Positions 48,343 through 61,782 of a DNA stretch of 64,000 bases are shown here, one piece after another. Positions within the stretch are counted from its first letter, which is position 1; the number at the start of each line of letters is the position of its first letter. The stretch comes from Scatophagus argus (taxonomy: Eukaryota; Chordata; Actinopteri; Scatophagidae). The stretch covers positions 14,742,249-14,806,248 of the forward strand of contig NC_058514.1 in NCBI RefSeq assembly GCF_020382885.2. Reading direction: 5' to 3'. The notes beneath the pieces were generated by a model, which was not told where the DNA came from, searched no databases, and saw only the letters and a program-made list of their open reading frames with translations. The position numbers were made by a program, and so were the translations under genes.

Positions 48343-51300
48343 TCATAACACGACACAGTAGCTCCAAATATCTGACTGCTCTTGTTGCATGTCAGGCTCC
48401 TGGATTGACATCTTCTGCTGCAGGAACTGGTCCCAGTCTGGCTTTTGAACTGGTAGCTCTGTCTGGAAGTGGTTCCAGAACCTGTAGACCAACAAGACAG
48501 ATTAAGGTTTTCATTCACTTAAGTCTGATCAGATAAAACCGCGTATCATAAACATAAGGCTGTGCTGAGAATTTGTATTTGTATCTGTTTTTGTTGAGGC
48601 AGTAAAATTATTTGTATTCATATATGAATAAAGCTGTAAATAGAGACTGACTTGCAGGGACAGGACATGGTTGTGTTGTTGATGTGGTACTTGTTAGGTG
48701 TTGCATAGGTACCACAGGAGGTTGTGTAAAATGCAAGTTGATGTTGACAGAGTGGTCAAAAATGACACAAAATGTAGACCTACTTCTGTGCTGCTAACAG
48801 TACGGGCTCAGTCAAACTTTGACTGGCTTTTCCTGTTCAGTTAGTGCCACAGGAAAAAAAAAAACATCTAAGAGGAGAAGGAGAAGATCAAATGTACTGA
48901 GCTGTCAACATTAACAAGCTCCAGTACAGATAAGGTTTCAGAACAAGTGTGTCACGGGTAACTGTGGAAACGCAATCCAACTGAACTCCATCCCCCTGTT
49001 TACCCTACACGCCACACCTACCAACAATACAATATATTTGAATGTATTTCTCACCGTTTTCCGTGATGGTTTGAGTAAATCACTAAATTTGTCGCCAGTT
49101 TTTTTTTGTTTGTTTTGTTTTGTTTTGTTTTTAGAAGTAGAGAGTCTGAAAAGTAAGCAAATATAGAATGAGGTTGAGTAGTGTGAGTGTAAGCGCTGAG
49201 TGAAGCTGAAATCAAAAAGCTGAATGCAGTTAAAGAAGTTGGGCTCTGAGGGGTCTATGCAGTTATGACTGAAAGCAGATGAACTCTCATTTAAACAAAA
49301 GAAAGATGAAAGCATTAGAACTCATTTGCAGGTTCTGTACTTTGCCCATTTTAAATGTTAAGTCGATGTGCAACCAGTGGATAAAAAAAACAAAAACAAA
49401 ACAGAAATGTCTGATGGGATGACACAACAAAAATAATAAAAATTCTTTACCGGCATACAACTGCTAAGTGTTTACAAAGGGACAGAGTCACGTTACACCA
49501 AAACAGCGGAGTGAGAGTTTTTGATATTGTCGTTTACGGTTTAGTTTGAAATGTTGCTTTAATCACCACCTCAGGGTGAGATTTAAGAGGAATGCTGGTT
49601 TGTTTCAAAACAAAAAAGGGATTTTTCTAAGTAGGAATATTATTCTATTCTAAAAAGTCTTCTGTGTTCTGCCCCACCATCACCACACCTAAGTTGCAGG
49701 TGTGTCTTCTGGCCTGCGGTGACCTGATCCTCACAACCCCATTAGTCACCTGTGTCTTATTTTCTCGTCAGCCATGCAAATTCTCAGCCTCAGTCACCTC
49801 AGCCTTTCTTCCTGTCTGTTGTCACTGTCCCTCACCTTTGTGATAAAATGCTTACATTTCATTACCACCAAACCCTGCACAAAAATGTCCCTGATCAAGT
49901 CTGGTGTTGCCTACTTGCCTATTTTTTATTTTTTTTAAACTGAACCTTGTTGGTTTGTATATATGAGATACAGAATGTTGTATACCTGTGGTGGTATATG
50001 TCCGGGTCTCGGCTTATTTGGTTCTGGAAGCCGATGTACAGGTCATCCCAGAGACGGCCGTGCATCACCACGTGTCTCATCACCCCAATCCTGTTTTTAA
50101 TCTTGAGAGAAGAAACCAAGAAACATGCCCCATCAAAGCTCAACCCCAGGTGCTTGAGATTCTTTGCATAGCTGTTATCATGATTTCCTCGAGGCATCAC
50201 TCTGCTTTGGAAAGCAAGCGATTTACAAGACATCATTTTTAGTTTCTGAAACTTCTTTTAGGGCACGGAAATATGAATGTGAGGAAGTGGTCTGGGTGGT
50301 GAACCTGGACCTGACAGCTGTTTCTCACTGAAACAACTGCATGTTGCACCATCCAGAACTACATAGTTTTGAAATACAAATGTAAGGGTAAATATAGCAA
50401 ACAGAACTTCAGATCTTACACAGCAGATGTTTTACCTTTCTTGTCCTTTAGTATCTTTTGATGTCTCACCTCTATGTAGGAGTGCTCTCTTTCAGGCCTT
50501 TTGGTGGGAAACGACAGAACCAAAAAGTCCACCAAGTAGTCGTAGCCATCACCGAGGGGTTCAAAGTTGTCATTTGTCTCTATCACCTTGAATATTCACA
50601 ATGGGACAATCGCATGTCATCAAATGACTTTGAAGTTGCCAACAGAATGGAAGAAAGCAAGGGTGGATGAGCCAGGAGGACCGGTTTGCACATTATAATA
50701 AGCTAAAAGCCCAGGGAAACAGACTGGGGTTTTTAGAGAGACAGCAGCCGGGCGGGACCACTCAAAGCTGAAAGGAAAGGAAGAGAGGTAACAAGGTAAC
50801 AGAGCAGAGCACTGACTTTTAAAATCCCATCTTTGCATGATATCATCTCCACAGGTCCTTGCCTGTCCTCTGCTGAGTTGAGTTCACTTCTGCCCTCACT
50901 AAACTGGCTGTGGGATGTTAATTTTCCCAAAGTGTTTTTATGAGCCACGCTCCCAGCTTGGTTCTAGGACCAGCAATTGGTCAGTTGGTCCACCGCTTTG
51001 GTCTGGAGTGAAATATCTCAACTGTTACATTGCAACACACTTTTTTTATTTTTTTGTCTGTGCATTTGTTGTCTCAGAGGTGATCCACAGACAATAAGTT
51101 CAAAATTTCAGTTTAATACTTTTTTTCCCCACTGATCTGAACATTTTCACAATTTGATTATATTTGTAAAGCACTTTAGTCAGAAAATAGAGAAAAATGT
51201 TTAGGCCAAAATGCCTTTAATGTCAGACTGAGAGGTCAGTCATGCACTCTGTTCAGCAAGGCTTAGATTGAAGTTCGTCTTCCTGTGTGTTGGTCTTTTT

Positions 51301-54300
51301 GCTTTGTGCTTACAAAAAGGTTTTTCAACCTATTTGTGAAGCCTCTGCACCCACCCCAACCCAAGTGGAGCGAAATGAACTTTGTTTTTGCCTCTTAAAA
51401 CCTGTCACGTGTTATTAAAGAAAGTACTCCTATGTAGAAAGTTTTGTGTGAAAAGTTCTGTGAAACAGCCACGAGGGGTTTTCAGTCTTGCAAATGACAT
51501 TCAAATCTGTTCCTTTGTATTGGCTGTGACACCTGCAATCTCACAGCTCTGACCTGCAAAAGATGTCTTATTGTAATTTGACTGCAGTGGCCCTTTAAAA
51601 CAGAACTGAAAGTGTAGGTTTCACCAAACTGGACTGTGGTACTACAATAATAATAATTCATAATCCTTTCTGATAACAGAAAGTATTGAGATGGAAGGAA
51701 ATGCAGGCAGTGAGGGGAAATGACATGCAATAAAAGTGATTGACTGGAATTGGAATGTTTGCAGAACCATAGGGCATAAAGGAAGACTGTCCACATCGTG
51801 ACTCTTAAAGGAAATTCTGGTCTTTTTAAACCTGGGTCCAAGGTTCATATATTTTGATGTTTGAATGATTCATACTTTTCAAAATGATCATGACTTTAGA
51901 AATAAATTCTTTGAGGTAAACTCTTCTCTCCAATTCTGACTTTATGTTCTCCTGCAACGACGCATCCCATATCAGAGCGAGATTTCTCATGGAGTGAGAC
52001 ATTTCTTTCTTTCAAGCCAAAATGGTTTTACTCTTTAACAAAAAAACACTGTTTCTCTGTAGGATCATTTCTGTAATGTTGTTAGGCACTTACAGTGACA
52101 ACCTCAGCTTGTGAGTGGTGAAAAAGCACTTTTAGTGGACATAACTTGAACTGTTGGAGTTGTCCTAAAGGGCTATGTTGCAGCCATCGCAGCTGGGATG
52201 TGACTGCTGGCTGAGGGGATCAACTGGGCCAAAACTTTTGATCAATATGAATCATTTACACACCAAAATATGTAAACACATGGCCCAGGTCTGAAAAGTT
52301 CCCTTTGAAGCAGCACAAAGCGTTAGAACAAAGTTTTCACTAAAGGTAGAGCTCAGAGAAGTTTATGCAAAAGAAGAGCCAGAAGCATCTGCCATAGATG
52401 ATGAGAGGGTCTTGATTTTCAAGCATATTTTTCAAGTGTATTTACCCGCATAACAAGGTTGTAGTTTTGAAAGCCTGCCCAGGTGTAATAAAACTGGATC
52501 CAGCTTTGATGTTTAAATATCTCACAGCTGATGGCGCTGTTCAGTTCATCCACATACAAGTCGAAATCCCAACTGTCCTTGTAGATTTTTGCACTGGCTG
52601 GGGGATTGGTGATGGCCTCACTATGTTTGGTAGTGTAATGAAGGAAATATTCACAAAAATAAGATTACATTTTGAACCTGCAGGTCTGTACAGTTTAAAG
52701 GATAATTTCAATTTGCTACAATTTGGAATTTCTGCAGTTTGGTCATGATTCAGTTTGGTAATAATAACTGTACTCAACTAAGCTAACTGATCTTTCACTA
52801 AGTTATTGTTGCTATTCAAAAAACAAACAATATATTGTTATTGTTTGTTTTTTTTTTTTTAAACAATTTTTGAAACAATGTATTGATCTCAGCCAGAAGT
52901 AGACAAAAGCAGTTTCTCATTTTTAGCTCAGTCAATTTTGTTCACTGGTAAATTTAACTAGCTAGCTGGCTGGTTGATGTTGGTTGCTGTCCCTATCTAC
53001 TTTATTCTGAAACATGAACCATGTTAAAGGTTCATAGATTAATGGCTACATACGTAATCCTGAGGCTAAAGCTACGCGTCTTGAAAAAAAAGGCGACATC
53101 CTGGCAATAAAGAAACAGCATTGTTCTTCCAAATGTCATTTGTTTTAGTTTACCCACTATATGAAGTGGTTTAGACCGTTGGTTTACAACCTTTCTCACC
53201 ATCTGACTGCTTGTGTTCATTCTTAACATTGTTGTCATATCCCAGCAGATCTGAACAGAATGTTCAGATGGCTTAACAAAAACAGTGTAAAGTGTAGACT
53301 GAACAAACAGGTTTTTGACATATTGACACCAGATAAAACACACACACACACACACATACAGTGCTTGAGGTGTTATCAACCTGTCAGTGGGGTCTCTCAG
53401 AGCGAGGCCGAGGTCCAGGACACTGCCTGGCTTGGGTGTCCATGTCTTAACATCTGAGGTGAGCTTATTGATGAGAGCATTCAGGTCCTCTGCTTTGTTT
53501 TTAATATTTGTGTCCTTGATGTATCTGCACACACACACACACAAACACAGTAAAGACACACACAAACAGACTTTTAGAAGGACTCAGGAGTCCTAAAAAG
53601 CCAGATTTGTACAATCATCGTAATCACTGTTGCTGTTTGTTCATATTACAGATCATTTTGCACATCAGCTTTGAAGTCTGAAATAAAAACATATCAGCTG
53701 CATCAACTGTGACATCTGGCAAAGATAAAGGCCACTGAAAGCCATTTCTCCCTGGCTGTAATTCATTTATCAACCAACGATATCGTAGATGCCAGCCAAC
53801 CCCCCTGTACAAACTCTACCTGTCTGATGGATGAGCCTCCACAAAATAGCCAGCAAACGGGCAGTAGATCCTGGGCTGCAGGGACTTCACCAGCTGAGCT
53901 TTGTAATTTAGCAGCTTCTTCCTTTCATTCTTGATAAAGTCTGCCTTCCAAGAATCTGGGTACAGACAGGCACATCACATGTCAGCAATGTGACATACAT
54001 CAAGTATACCTGACCACCCGTGTACACGCATTTGGCAGGACAAGGCTTTGCATTTCAGTTGGTGACAGTTCAGATTTAAATTGTCTACACTGACGCTTAA
54101 AAGAGGACATTCATTTTCAACTTATACGATTAATTATGTTGGAAAAAGGTCTAAACATGAGAGCATGGAGTGATTTGTATCAATACATAGCATATGTTGC
54201 ATTTAGAATCTGAATGGCATTTCAGAAATCAAAAGCAACAAAACATTTTTATAAAGCAACATTTGATATGGAAGACCTTTCAGTGCAAATTATTTCAACA

Positions 54301-57300
54301 TGTATTGTAAATGTCCACATCTAACAGTAAGTTTAACTGACTGGTGTTTCTCGTAACAGCCTTTAATCGGCTAGCAGTAAACATCTGTAATCTGTACCGC
54401 TCCCTGACTTCAAATAATCGCGGACTTTTAAACCTGTCACAAAGGGATGCTTGGAAATTGATTTGGAAACTGTATGCTTTATTTTGTAGACAAACTTAAA
54501 ATTTACATGATCTTTCTCTTTCAGTTAATAAATTATCAAATTTAAGGTGCCTGTTTCAGGGTAAAATCACGATGTGTGGTGAAATTCCTAACCAATGGGG
54601 TGAGCCTCACCGCTGTATTTCCCTCCATAGAATGTCATGGGGAATCCAGATGCTCCCCCGGCAAAGTCACTCATCATTAAGTCCACCTTCTGTGGCAGCC
54701 GGCCACCGTTTGGTCTGGTGCAGTCCACGGTGTTCAGGATCATGTGGCCTGCAAATATGCGTATTTTGATTTAATGTTTTTTTGTTCTGCAACTCTAATG
54801 ATGGTATTAAAATAAGAAAGTCACTGAAAAGCATGCACCTTTATATTCAACAATGATGCAGGTGTCCATTTCAGGATGTACACCATCCATCAGGATCATG
54901 AATCTCAGGTGTTCATCAACCTGAGACCAAAGGACGGGATAGTTTGAGTGTAGTTATTTTTTCATCTGTGTTTCATTAAAATATTTTATATGTCAAAATA
55001 TTATTTTAAATTCTTTTTCTTATAATTAAATTATTGCCATTTATTTTACAATGTATAATCACAATCTATGAATCTGTGAATCTAATCTATGAAGTTTTTG
55101 GTCGTGGCTCAGATCAGAATGTGAGCAGCAGTGACTTACATTTTGCCAGACACCAAAAGGAACAACATTGATGTTGGTAAGCTTGACTTGGCTTTGCTCC
55201 AGATACCTGATGCATCAAGACAAAGAGAGTTTGAGGTGTGACTGATTAAAAGATTACTTTAAACACACACACACATGGGTGGAACCATCACTTTACTAAC
55301 CAAAAGACAGGTCTTGATGTGTCACCAACATAAATGGGGACATCTGGCCTCCTCTCTGACAAGACCTTCAGTGTGGGGTAGCTAGAAAAGACACAGCAAA
55401 GGTCAGGTCCCTACCTGACATTAAACATTAACTTACTTTCATTGGCAAACAGCCAGTCATCAACACGGAGCTGGGTGGCTGCGGAGCCCATTGATTTATA
55501 TTTAAAAAAACAGGCAATTATACAATTGCAGGATTTTGTGTATGCACATTCTTCCAGGTTGTGAAACCCTGTGCGAGAGTTATAGTCTTTATCTGCTTGT
55601 CCCCATGCTGATAGAAAGCCCAGAGATCCCAAATTTATTTGAAAAGAACTTATTTATACCCTTTTTTTAAGCCAAAATCCTCTCTGTGGTCACTAAGCGA
55701 CCCATTTGAAGTGTGTGCAAGATCTCAAGGGTGCGTTTGACGAGTTCGATAGTTTTGTTAAATTATTTTTGGTGGAGTTCTTATTCACTTCAGTCGGTGC
55801 CTGATGAATTTTAGCCATTTTTAGTATCAATACATGAATTAGTTTTTGGTGCTGTGATCTGGATGTTAAGATTAGATTAGGTTATAAAAGGGGATCTATG
55901 TAACAACACTGATGAGATTTACCTGAGGTGGTCAGAGTGCATGTGGCTGATGTAGATGAGATCTGCTGCACACAGTCTGTCCAGAGAGTCGGCTGGAGGC
56001 TCATGGAGAAGCCACCAGCCTCTGGCAAATGCGGGACCCCTCAACCATGGGTCGAACATGAACCGCCTCTGTCCCAGCTGCAGCTCCATGCAGGCATGGG
56101 TCAGGTACGTCACCTGGGAGTAAAGTTCATAACTTTAGCGGCGTATGTCCTTTTACTACCTTGAATGTTGTGTCACAGTGGACAGATCTGACAGCTCTAA
56201 TAAACTGTGATTATAGCAGACTACTGTCCAAGGGAAATGACATGAAAGAATCACGTGGAGGATTTTTCACAGAAGGTATCTGCCTGCGTTTATCTTTTTA
56301 CAAAATGTAAAATAGTTCATGATAATTAATTAACAAAAAAGAGCAGCTTTATTTAAATGCCAATGAAGAAATTCTATGCAAAGGAGCAAAGATGAATTAA
56401 AACGTCAATATTTCAACCTTGTCTAAACTCTGTATTTCCATTGATTTTCCTGTAAGAATTAAGTGGTGTTAATATGGGTCATGATGTGAAAAAAATAAAC
56501 TGGATGCATACTTTCACTTCTCCTTCCTGGAGATCCAGAGGCTCTCGAGGATCAGCCAACCAGGGGTCCATGGGGTTCAACTCGACCAACTGAAGCCCCC
56601 CATCATCCAACATCTCCACCTCTGTGTGTGATGAAACATACATTGACCTGACTATTTTTAAGACATAAAATAGTAATATTATTTTGACTCACGGTTCCCT
56701 CTCACTTAGCTTTGCATATTTCTGCAGAATTAATCTCAGAAATGCTAAACTTACAGATCACAAGAGGGACTTCATTTTGAACTATAACTTTAAAACTGTG
56801 GGCTCCTTTAAAAATCAGTGAGAGCAGTGTAGACTATACAAAAGTGAACAGGTTATCTCATCCTGGGATCTAAAAAAAAAAAAAAATGTATTTAAAAAAT
56901 TAATTTTAAAGTTTAAAGACTAGTTACTTGGCAGTATTTTTGGAAATTTTAAATTTAATCAAATTAAATGTAAAAACATATAGTTTAATTAATTTATGTG
57001 CAGTTAGATAAAAAAAGATTCCAATAATCAGAAAAATATTGAATATCATACCTGATATTCAGCCTTCCCAATAATCAATCACTCTCAGGTGTACATGTTA
57101 CATACTGTATGTATAATTTACTTTTTTTACTGATACTAAGTACATATCAGATACTTTAAGTCACATACTATTCATATCTTTGACTTTCACTTTATCAAAG
57201 TAATGTTTTAGCACAATATGTTGACTCTGACTCACGTATGACTTTTTGGGTACTTTTTAAAATGTTGGTTCAGTAAGCAGCCATAACACCAGCTGGCAAA

Positions 57301-60300
57301 CATGAGAGAGGATAATTGAAGTTTGTGAAACAGTGCTAGGTGAACTCTCACAAACTCTATCCCTTCCCCTCTCTGACATGATAACAGGAAAGTGTTTGCA
57401 CAGATGAATAGTCAGTGGAATGTGTCCTTCTCACACTCATTAATGTCAGTGTTTGTTCACATCCACAGCTGCAACACCTAATTCATGTGATGTCATTTAG
57501 AGTATCCCTCCCCATGGTAAATGAATACACAATTTCCTGCCCTCAACACGGACAAATAGATCAGGAACATCCTGGTCTTAGACAAATAGAACTATGACTT
57601 TAAGGACTACTCTCCCTATTTTTATCACTGTGGAGACTAACCAGACTTTATTTTGTACATTTACAATATCAATGTTTATTTAAAAACCCTGGAAACTTAT
57701 TCCACTGTTCTCATTCAACATCTTACTATGAGTGCTACATGATCACAAATGTTTCTCCCAGAGTTAGAACAGCTCATAGATGTTTGTATTTCTGGGTTTT
57801 TGTTTGTTTGTTTGTTTTTTTTCTCTGTGATGTCACCAAAAAAAAGTAAAACAAAAAAAAAAATATGTTCACTCATTTGCATATTTTTGGCAAGTTAAAA
57901 CCCTGATTTTAATGAAGCTGGGATGCTGTGTAAAACATACTGTTGATTGTGGTGATATGTTAAATTTTTAACTATTCGGACATAGGGCAATAATTTAGCC
58001 ATAAAACATTTCCCACACCACCCTGGTTGGAGAATTTGATACACATATTTCCCACATACGCATACAAATTCTTGAAAGGCACCATATCCTCCTTCACTAG
58101 GGATTCTAACTTGAGGGTTGTTATGTCCTTTTTTATTTGGAATTGAGGTGAGGTAATCTGTCAAATTAAGTTGGGATATATATGCTATGTTGTTATCATT
58201 TAAGCAAGGCAAATGTGATGGACATGTGGTTCCACAAGAGGCATTGCGTATGATATTGCAAGTACTATCCCCTAAATAGGTAATAAACTGATTACACTTG
58301 CTATAGAAACAGATGCATGGAAGAGAATGTGATTATTTCTTAATCCTTTTTTGACATACACTAAACTGAAAACCGTACAAAGACAACATTTTCAATGTTT
58401 AACCACATCATCTTGATTGATTTTTGAATAAGGCTAGGAAAGTTGAGTACTGCTTAAAAACCATCAGTGTGGCCCATTCCACAGATCAACAGGTGCATTG
58501 ATAACAGGTGATTTGAAGGAGGCTGGTTAATCACCAGCCAAGATGGGCCCAGTTTAAGCCCTGTGTCAACACATGCTTGTATAAAGGATATTACTACACG
58601 GATTCAGGAACACTTAAGACTTCCGACTGTTGACCAGAAACACAGTTTGTTTGAAGATGACTGCGTTCTGTGTTTGTTCCACAGTGTCCCAACATCTTTG
58701 GAAGTGGAGTTAATTTATTTTTAGGAACTTTAGATTTAGAGATTGTTTCTTATTTAGTCATTCAGTCACATATTTAATGCTACAGAAGTTGTCGTGAAAG
58801 AAAGATTTGAAGTTTTCAGGTCACACAGTCATTGTGTTTGATTACTGTCACTGTCCCTAGTTATTATTTCTGGTGAGGTGGATAATGAAACAAATCAAGG
58901 TAATGGGCAGTTTCAGCCTGGTTGACTCTTCTGTGTGCATGAACCTTTGTGGCTAAAAAGCAAAGATGAAAGATGGGCAAGGAAAGGACAGGAGATCACA
59001 TATCTATAATTAGATTTGATGGTCTTTATGTAATTTTTAATTTCCACAAATTGACCTTCATTATCTCATTTGCCTTTTGAATCTTCTGGTTCTCTGGCCC
59101 ATCAACAGTAAATCAACATGGTGCACAATAGCAGCTGCAGAATAAACACACGCCTGCTTGGATGGTGTTTGTGCTTTGTGTACAGTAAGCAGATACATCA
59201 TAATGATTACAGCACAAGTGAGATGAACCCGTTTCTATATACGCATGCTGTAGGAGCATGACTCGTTATGTTTATTACTGCACTGAAAGGGTTGTTCATT
59301 TATTTCACTTTATGCACTCTTCCATGCATATGTCAGCTGAGACAGGAGGACGGTAACCACATTCCATTTCTCTAAACACAAAGAACTCAGGTCCCTGACA
59401 TGATATACCACCTTGTCAGTTCATCTCCTGGGCCAGGCGCCAAACCCCTAACTAGCCGTCATCTCTTCACTGATGCATGTCTGTATGTCCCTGTCTGCAT
59501 ATTTCAGGCCTGTGTTTGTTATTACAAATTTTGAGCTTTGAAAAGTTTTGAAAAACTGAACTTGCCAATGTGAGACAGAATAAAGTGTTAAATTTAAAAT
59601 AGAGTTGGACAGACATCTTGATGTTTGCAGCGTACATCAGTGAATCGGTGAATTTGATTTTGAAAAGACAAAGACAAAAGACAAAAAGTCGTTTGTACAT
59701 CTAGTATCACTCTCACTCACATCTGTTTCTTGTGTTTCGTCACTGAAATCCTCGTAACTTTCCTCATAACTTAAATGAGAGCAAAAATAAATAAAGAACC
59801 TGTTTAGAATGGAAAGTAGAAAAATCATATCCATAACTGCAGCATGATAACAGGATTCGGGAAGGGCTCAAACAGAGTACATCTCATCTCAATCTCTAAG
59901 AACACAGCCGCTTAGAGATTTCATAGCTAAACAATCCTTAGTCCTCACAAGAATATATGTAATATGTGGAAAAGTCTTTAAGGGTGGACTGAGCCAGAGT
60001 GCTCATGGTCCTGAGGGATCACTTTGTCTGGGACACACTGGAACAGGACAGATGGAAATTGTGGTGCTATGGCAACTGTTGGACGTATGCACACATTAAC
60101 TGTATGTCCCTGCTGTAACCTTGCCCAGTTCTTGCCATCCCAGAAGACAGTGGACCTAATTATAGTGTCTATAAGCAGGCCCCACCTTGCTGTTATACAA
60201 ATACGGGCTCTGCCGCAGGCCAAACACTTGAACAAGCTGTACCCAACACAAACTGCTGACAAAGTAAAGGTAGTGGCTGAACTTACCGAGCTCGTCCTGC

Positions 60301-60680
60301 AAGAAGCTGTCTGGTGGATTCACATATTTCATTGTTGATACATTTAATTTCCAGTTGTGTTTTGTGCATTTAACAGTCCTGCATAAACAGAGCAGCCTGT
60401 CAGTTGTCATGAAACATGTGATTGACACAGCATAATGCCTGGACCTGTCCGTGCTTCTGTCACAGTGATCTCACCTGCCGTCCAGGTCTTCGATGTCTTG
60501 AATGAACAACCCTCCTTGGTGTTTGCATTGGTTCTTGCATGCTTTAAGTTCATTGCTGCTCTTGTATATGATGTAGCATTTACCTTCCTCTGGGTTTTTC
60601 TTAAAGTTGATTCCCTCTTTGAGTGAGTTGACTGCCTCAGCGTCCAGTGTCAGCAACACCTGCGCTATTTGAGATGTCAT
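48343..60680 (-). CDS. cmah: CMP-N-acetylneuraminic acid hydroxylase, intact
   Basis: Thirteen coding exons from the ATG at 60680: 60680-60475, 60378-60287, 56621-56512, 56113-55923, 55381-55301, 55206-55140, 54920-54839, 54748-54611, 53955-53820, 53524-53381, 52620-52446, 50586-50470, 50101-49986, 48481-48343. The first may extend upstream. Total 1794 nt (597 aa); mouse CMAH is about 577 aa. The enzyme converts CMP-Neu5Ac to CMP-Neu5Gc in the cytosol with O2 and electrons from cytochrome b5. The Rieske ligands are present (CKH 52-54, CTKH 73-76), spread over two exons. The metallo-beta-lactamase-like HMHSDH is at 193-198, followed by near-invariant blocks VPIYVGDT, TNINVVPFG, LMDGVHPEMDTC, DCTRPNGGRLP, MMSDFAGGASGFPMTF and LLWDDLYIGF-like text. 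All phases close with no stop, so the gene looks functional. The C-terminus is about 20 residues longer than mouse. (Counting the list gives 14 segments including the start exon.). Confidence 0.95.
50945..51030 (+). repeat. Dispersed fish repeat fragment (ttggtccacc family)
   Basis: The text 'cagttggtccaccgctttggtctggagtgaaatatctcaac' is the inverse of the motif at 6130-6155. It lies in the cmah intron between the exons at 52446 and 50586. Confidence 0.55.
53337..53358 (+). repeat. (CA)n microsatellite
   Basis: About 10 CA units within the cmah intron, 23 bp from the exon at 53381. A second short (CA)n lies at 53527-53542, directly beside the acceptor of that same exon. The exon is thus bracketed by CA repeats. 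Confidence 0.9.
57795..57822 (+). repeat. (GTTT)n microsatellite
   Basis: About five GTTT units followed by a T-run, in the 3.7-kb cmah intron. A similar tract is at 61440-61460. Confidence 0.9.
57920..58340 (-). mobile_element. Possible endogenous retroviral envelope fragment
   Basis: The minus-strand reading frame stays open for more than 130 codons. It is Cys-rich with N-glycosylation sequons (NLT, NAS) and a G-W-C-G-K-C block followed by a hydrophobic LLPYVRIV stretch. This resembles the surface-subunit region of fish retroviral envelope proteins. There is no fusion peptide, transmembrane part, gag/pol or LTR that I can see, so it is a partial relic within a cmah intron. Similarity is by pattern only; a chance open frame remains possible. 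Confidence 0.4.
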
Positions 60681-60798
60681 TTTACCTGAAATTAGACACC
60701 AGATCAAAACCAAATTCAGTACAGAGTGGGGTTAGGTGTAGTTAGAAGTTACAAGCACAAGATTTATGCTTTTACAAAGTGCAAAAGCGTTTTATAGC

Positions 60799-60862
60799 AG
60801 TGCTTCTCAACCTTTTTTGCTTGTGACCCCTAATAACAAAGCAATGTCTTCTGAGGACCCCT
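60799..60862 (+). repeat. hAT-like element terminus fragment
   Basis: 'cagtgcttctcaacc' followed by a T-rich run and 'cttgtgaccccta' matches the familiar 'cagtggttctcaacctttt..gacccc' terminal sequence of vertebrate hAT nonautonomous elements. Only one end is visible. Confidence 0.6.
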
Positions 60863-61709
60863 CTTCACTACGCCTGTCGCAATAAAAACAACTTGTTGTA
60901 CATGTCTCCTCAACTTGTTGATCATTTTTTTCTGACCTCAGTATTGCCTGTTGGGTTTATCTTCAATTTTTGCCAACAGAGCAAGACTCAAGAGTTTAAT
61001 TTTATACATTGTTGCAGTTGTGTGATTTTTATCTTTCTTTTTCTTTTTTTTTTTAGTGTCTCAGATCATTTTTTCACATTCCAATTCCAATGTCTGAATA
61101 TTCTTGAGAATTTATTGAAGCGGAAAGGATGTACTTCCTTTATAATGTTAATATATAATCATAACTACTTTCATTATCATCACCCTGGAATATATGCATG
61201 AACATGCTAGCAAAATAAGCCAAAAGCCCTAAACAAGTATTAATATGTGCATGATAGCTGATTTTCCATTATTTAAAATAATAACAATAATAATAATTAT
61301 TTATAAAAGTCAGCTCCATTTTCAGAAGAACAAAAAAGGACAGTTAATCTGCAAATATGTCATGACAATATAACATCTATGATTCTAACAAGGATGCTTT
61401 TGATGGGATGAACTTGATTACTTGTCACAAAGCTTTGTGCTTTGTTTGTTTGTTTGTTTGGTTTTTGTTTTTTTTTTTTTTAATCTTTGCCAAGTTAATG
61501 GCTTGATGGCTGGTCAAACAAAGTGCATCTGCCTGTTCCAAGAAATCCGAGAAATAAACCTTGGTCTAATAACTCCATCATAGCTTAATGATTAGCTTTG
61601 AGATAGAGTTATCACACCTGAGCATAGATAACAAATGCTGCAGAAGTCCAACAAGAACATATATGTTAAAATTTTTAAGATATAGGAGCATGTTTATCAG
61701 AGATTTTAC

Positions 61710-61782
61710 CATCTAAAAGAGAGGTTATGCTGTCTGCCTTGGTGGACATGCACTGATCGTACAAAGCTGGAACTGCTCTTCT
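61710..61782 (-). other. Candidate upstream exon of cmah (5' UTR or N-terminal extension)
   Basis: A good acceptor (tttgtttgcag|AG at 61783/61782) and donor (TTTTAGATG|gtaaaa at 61710/61709) define a 73-nt exon. Spliced to the acceptor cag|GTAAAATG at 60685, its open frame reads in phase into the cmah start. An ATG at 61749 would add 15 residues (MSTKADSITSLLDGK) before the conserved MTSQ. The phase agreement is seen; transcription is not shown. It could equally be a non-coding leader exon. Confidence 0.5.

Noticed and set aside
50470-50586. Acceptor tag|AGACAAATG at about 50580 for this cmah exon
   Set aside because: It breaks the frame; ttcaag|GTGATAGAG at 50586 keeps phase 0 and restores the VIETND match to the family.
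59721-59769. A 49-nt exon-like segment on the minus strand with good acceptor and donor, between cmah exons
   Set aside because: Including it shifts the cmah frame. Direct splicing of 60287 to 56621 gives DELEVEM, which fits the mammalian protein.
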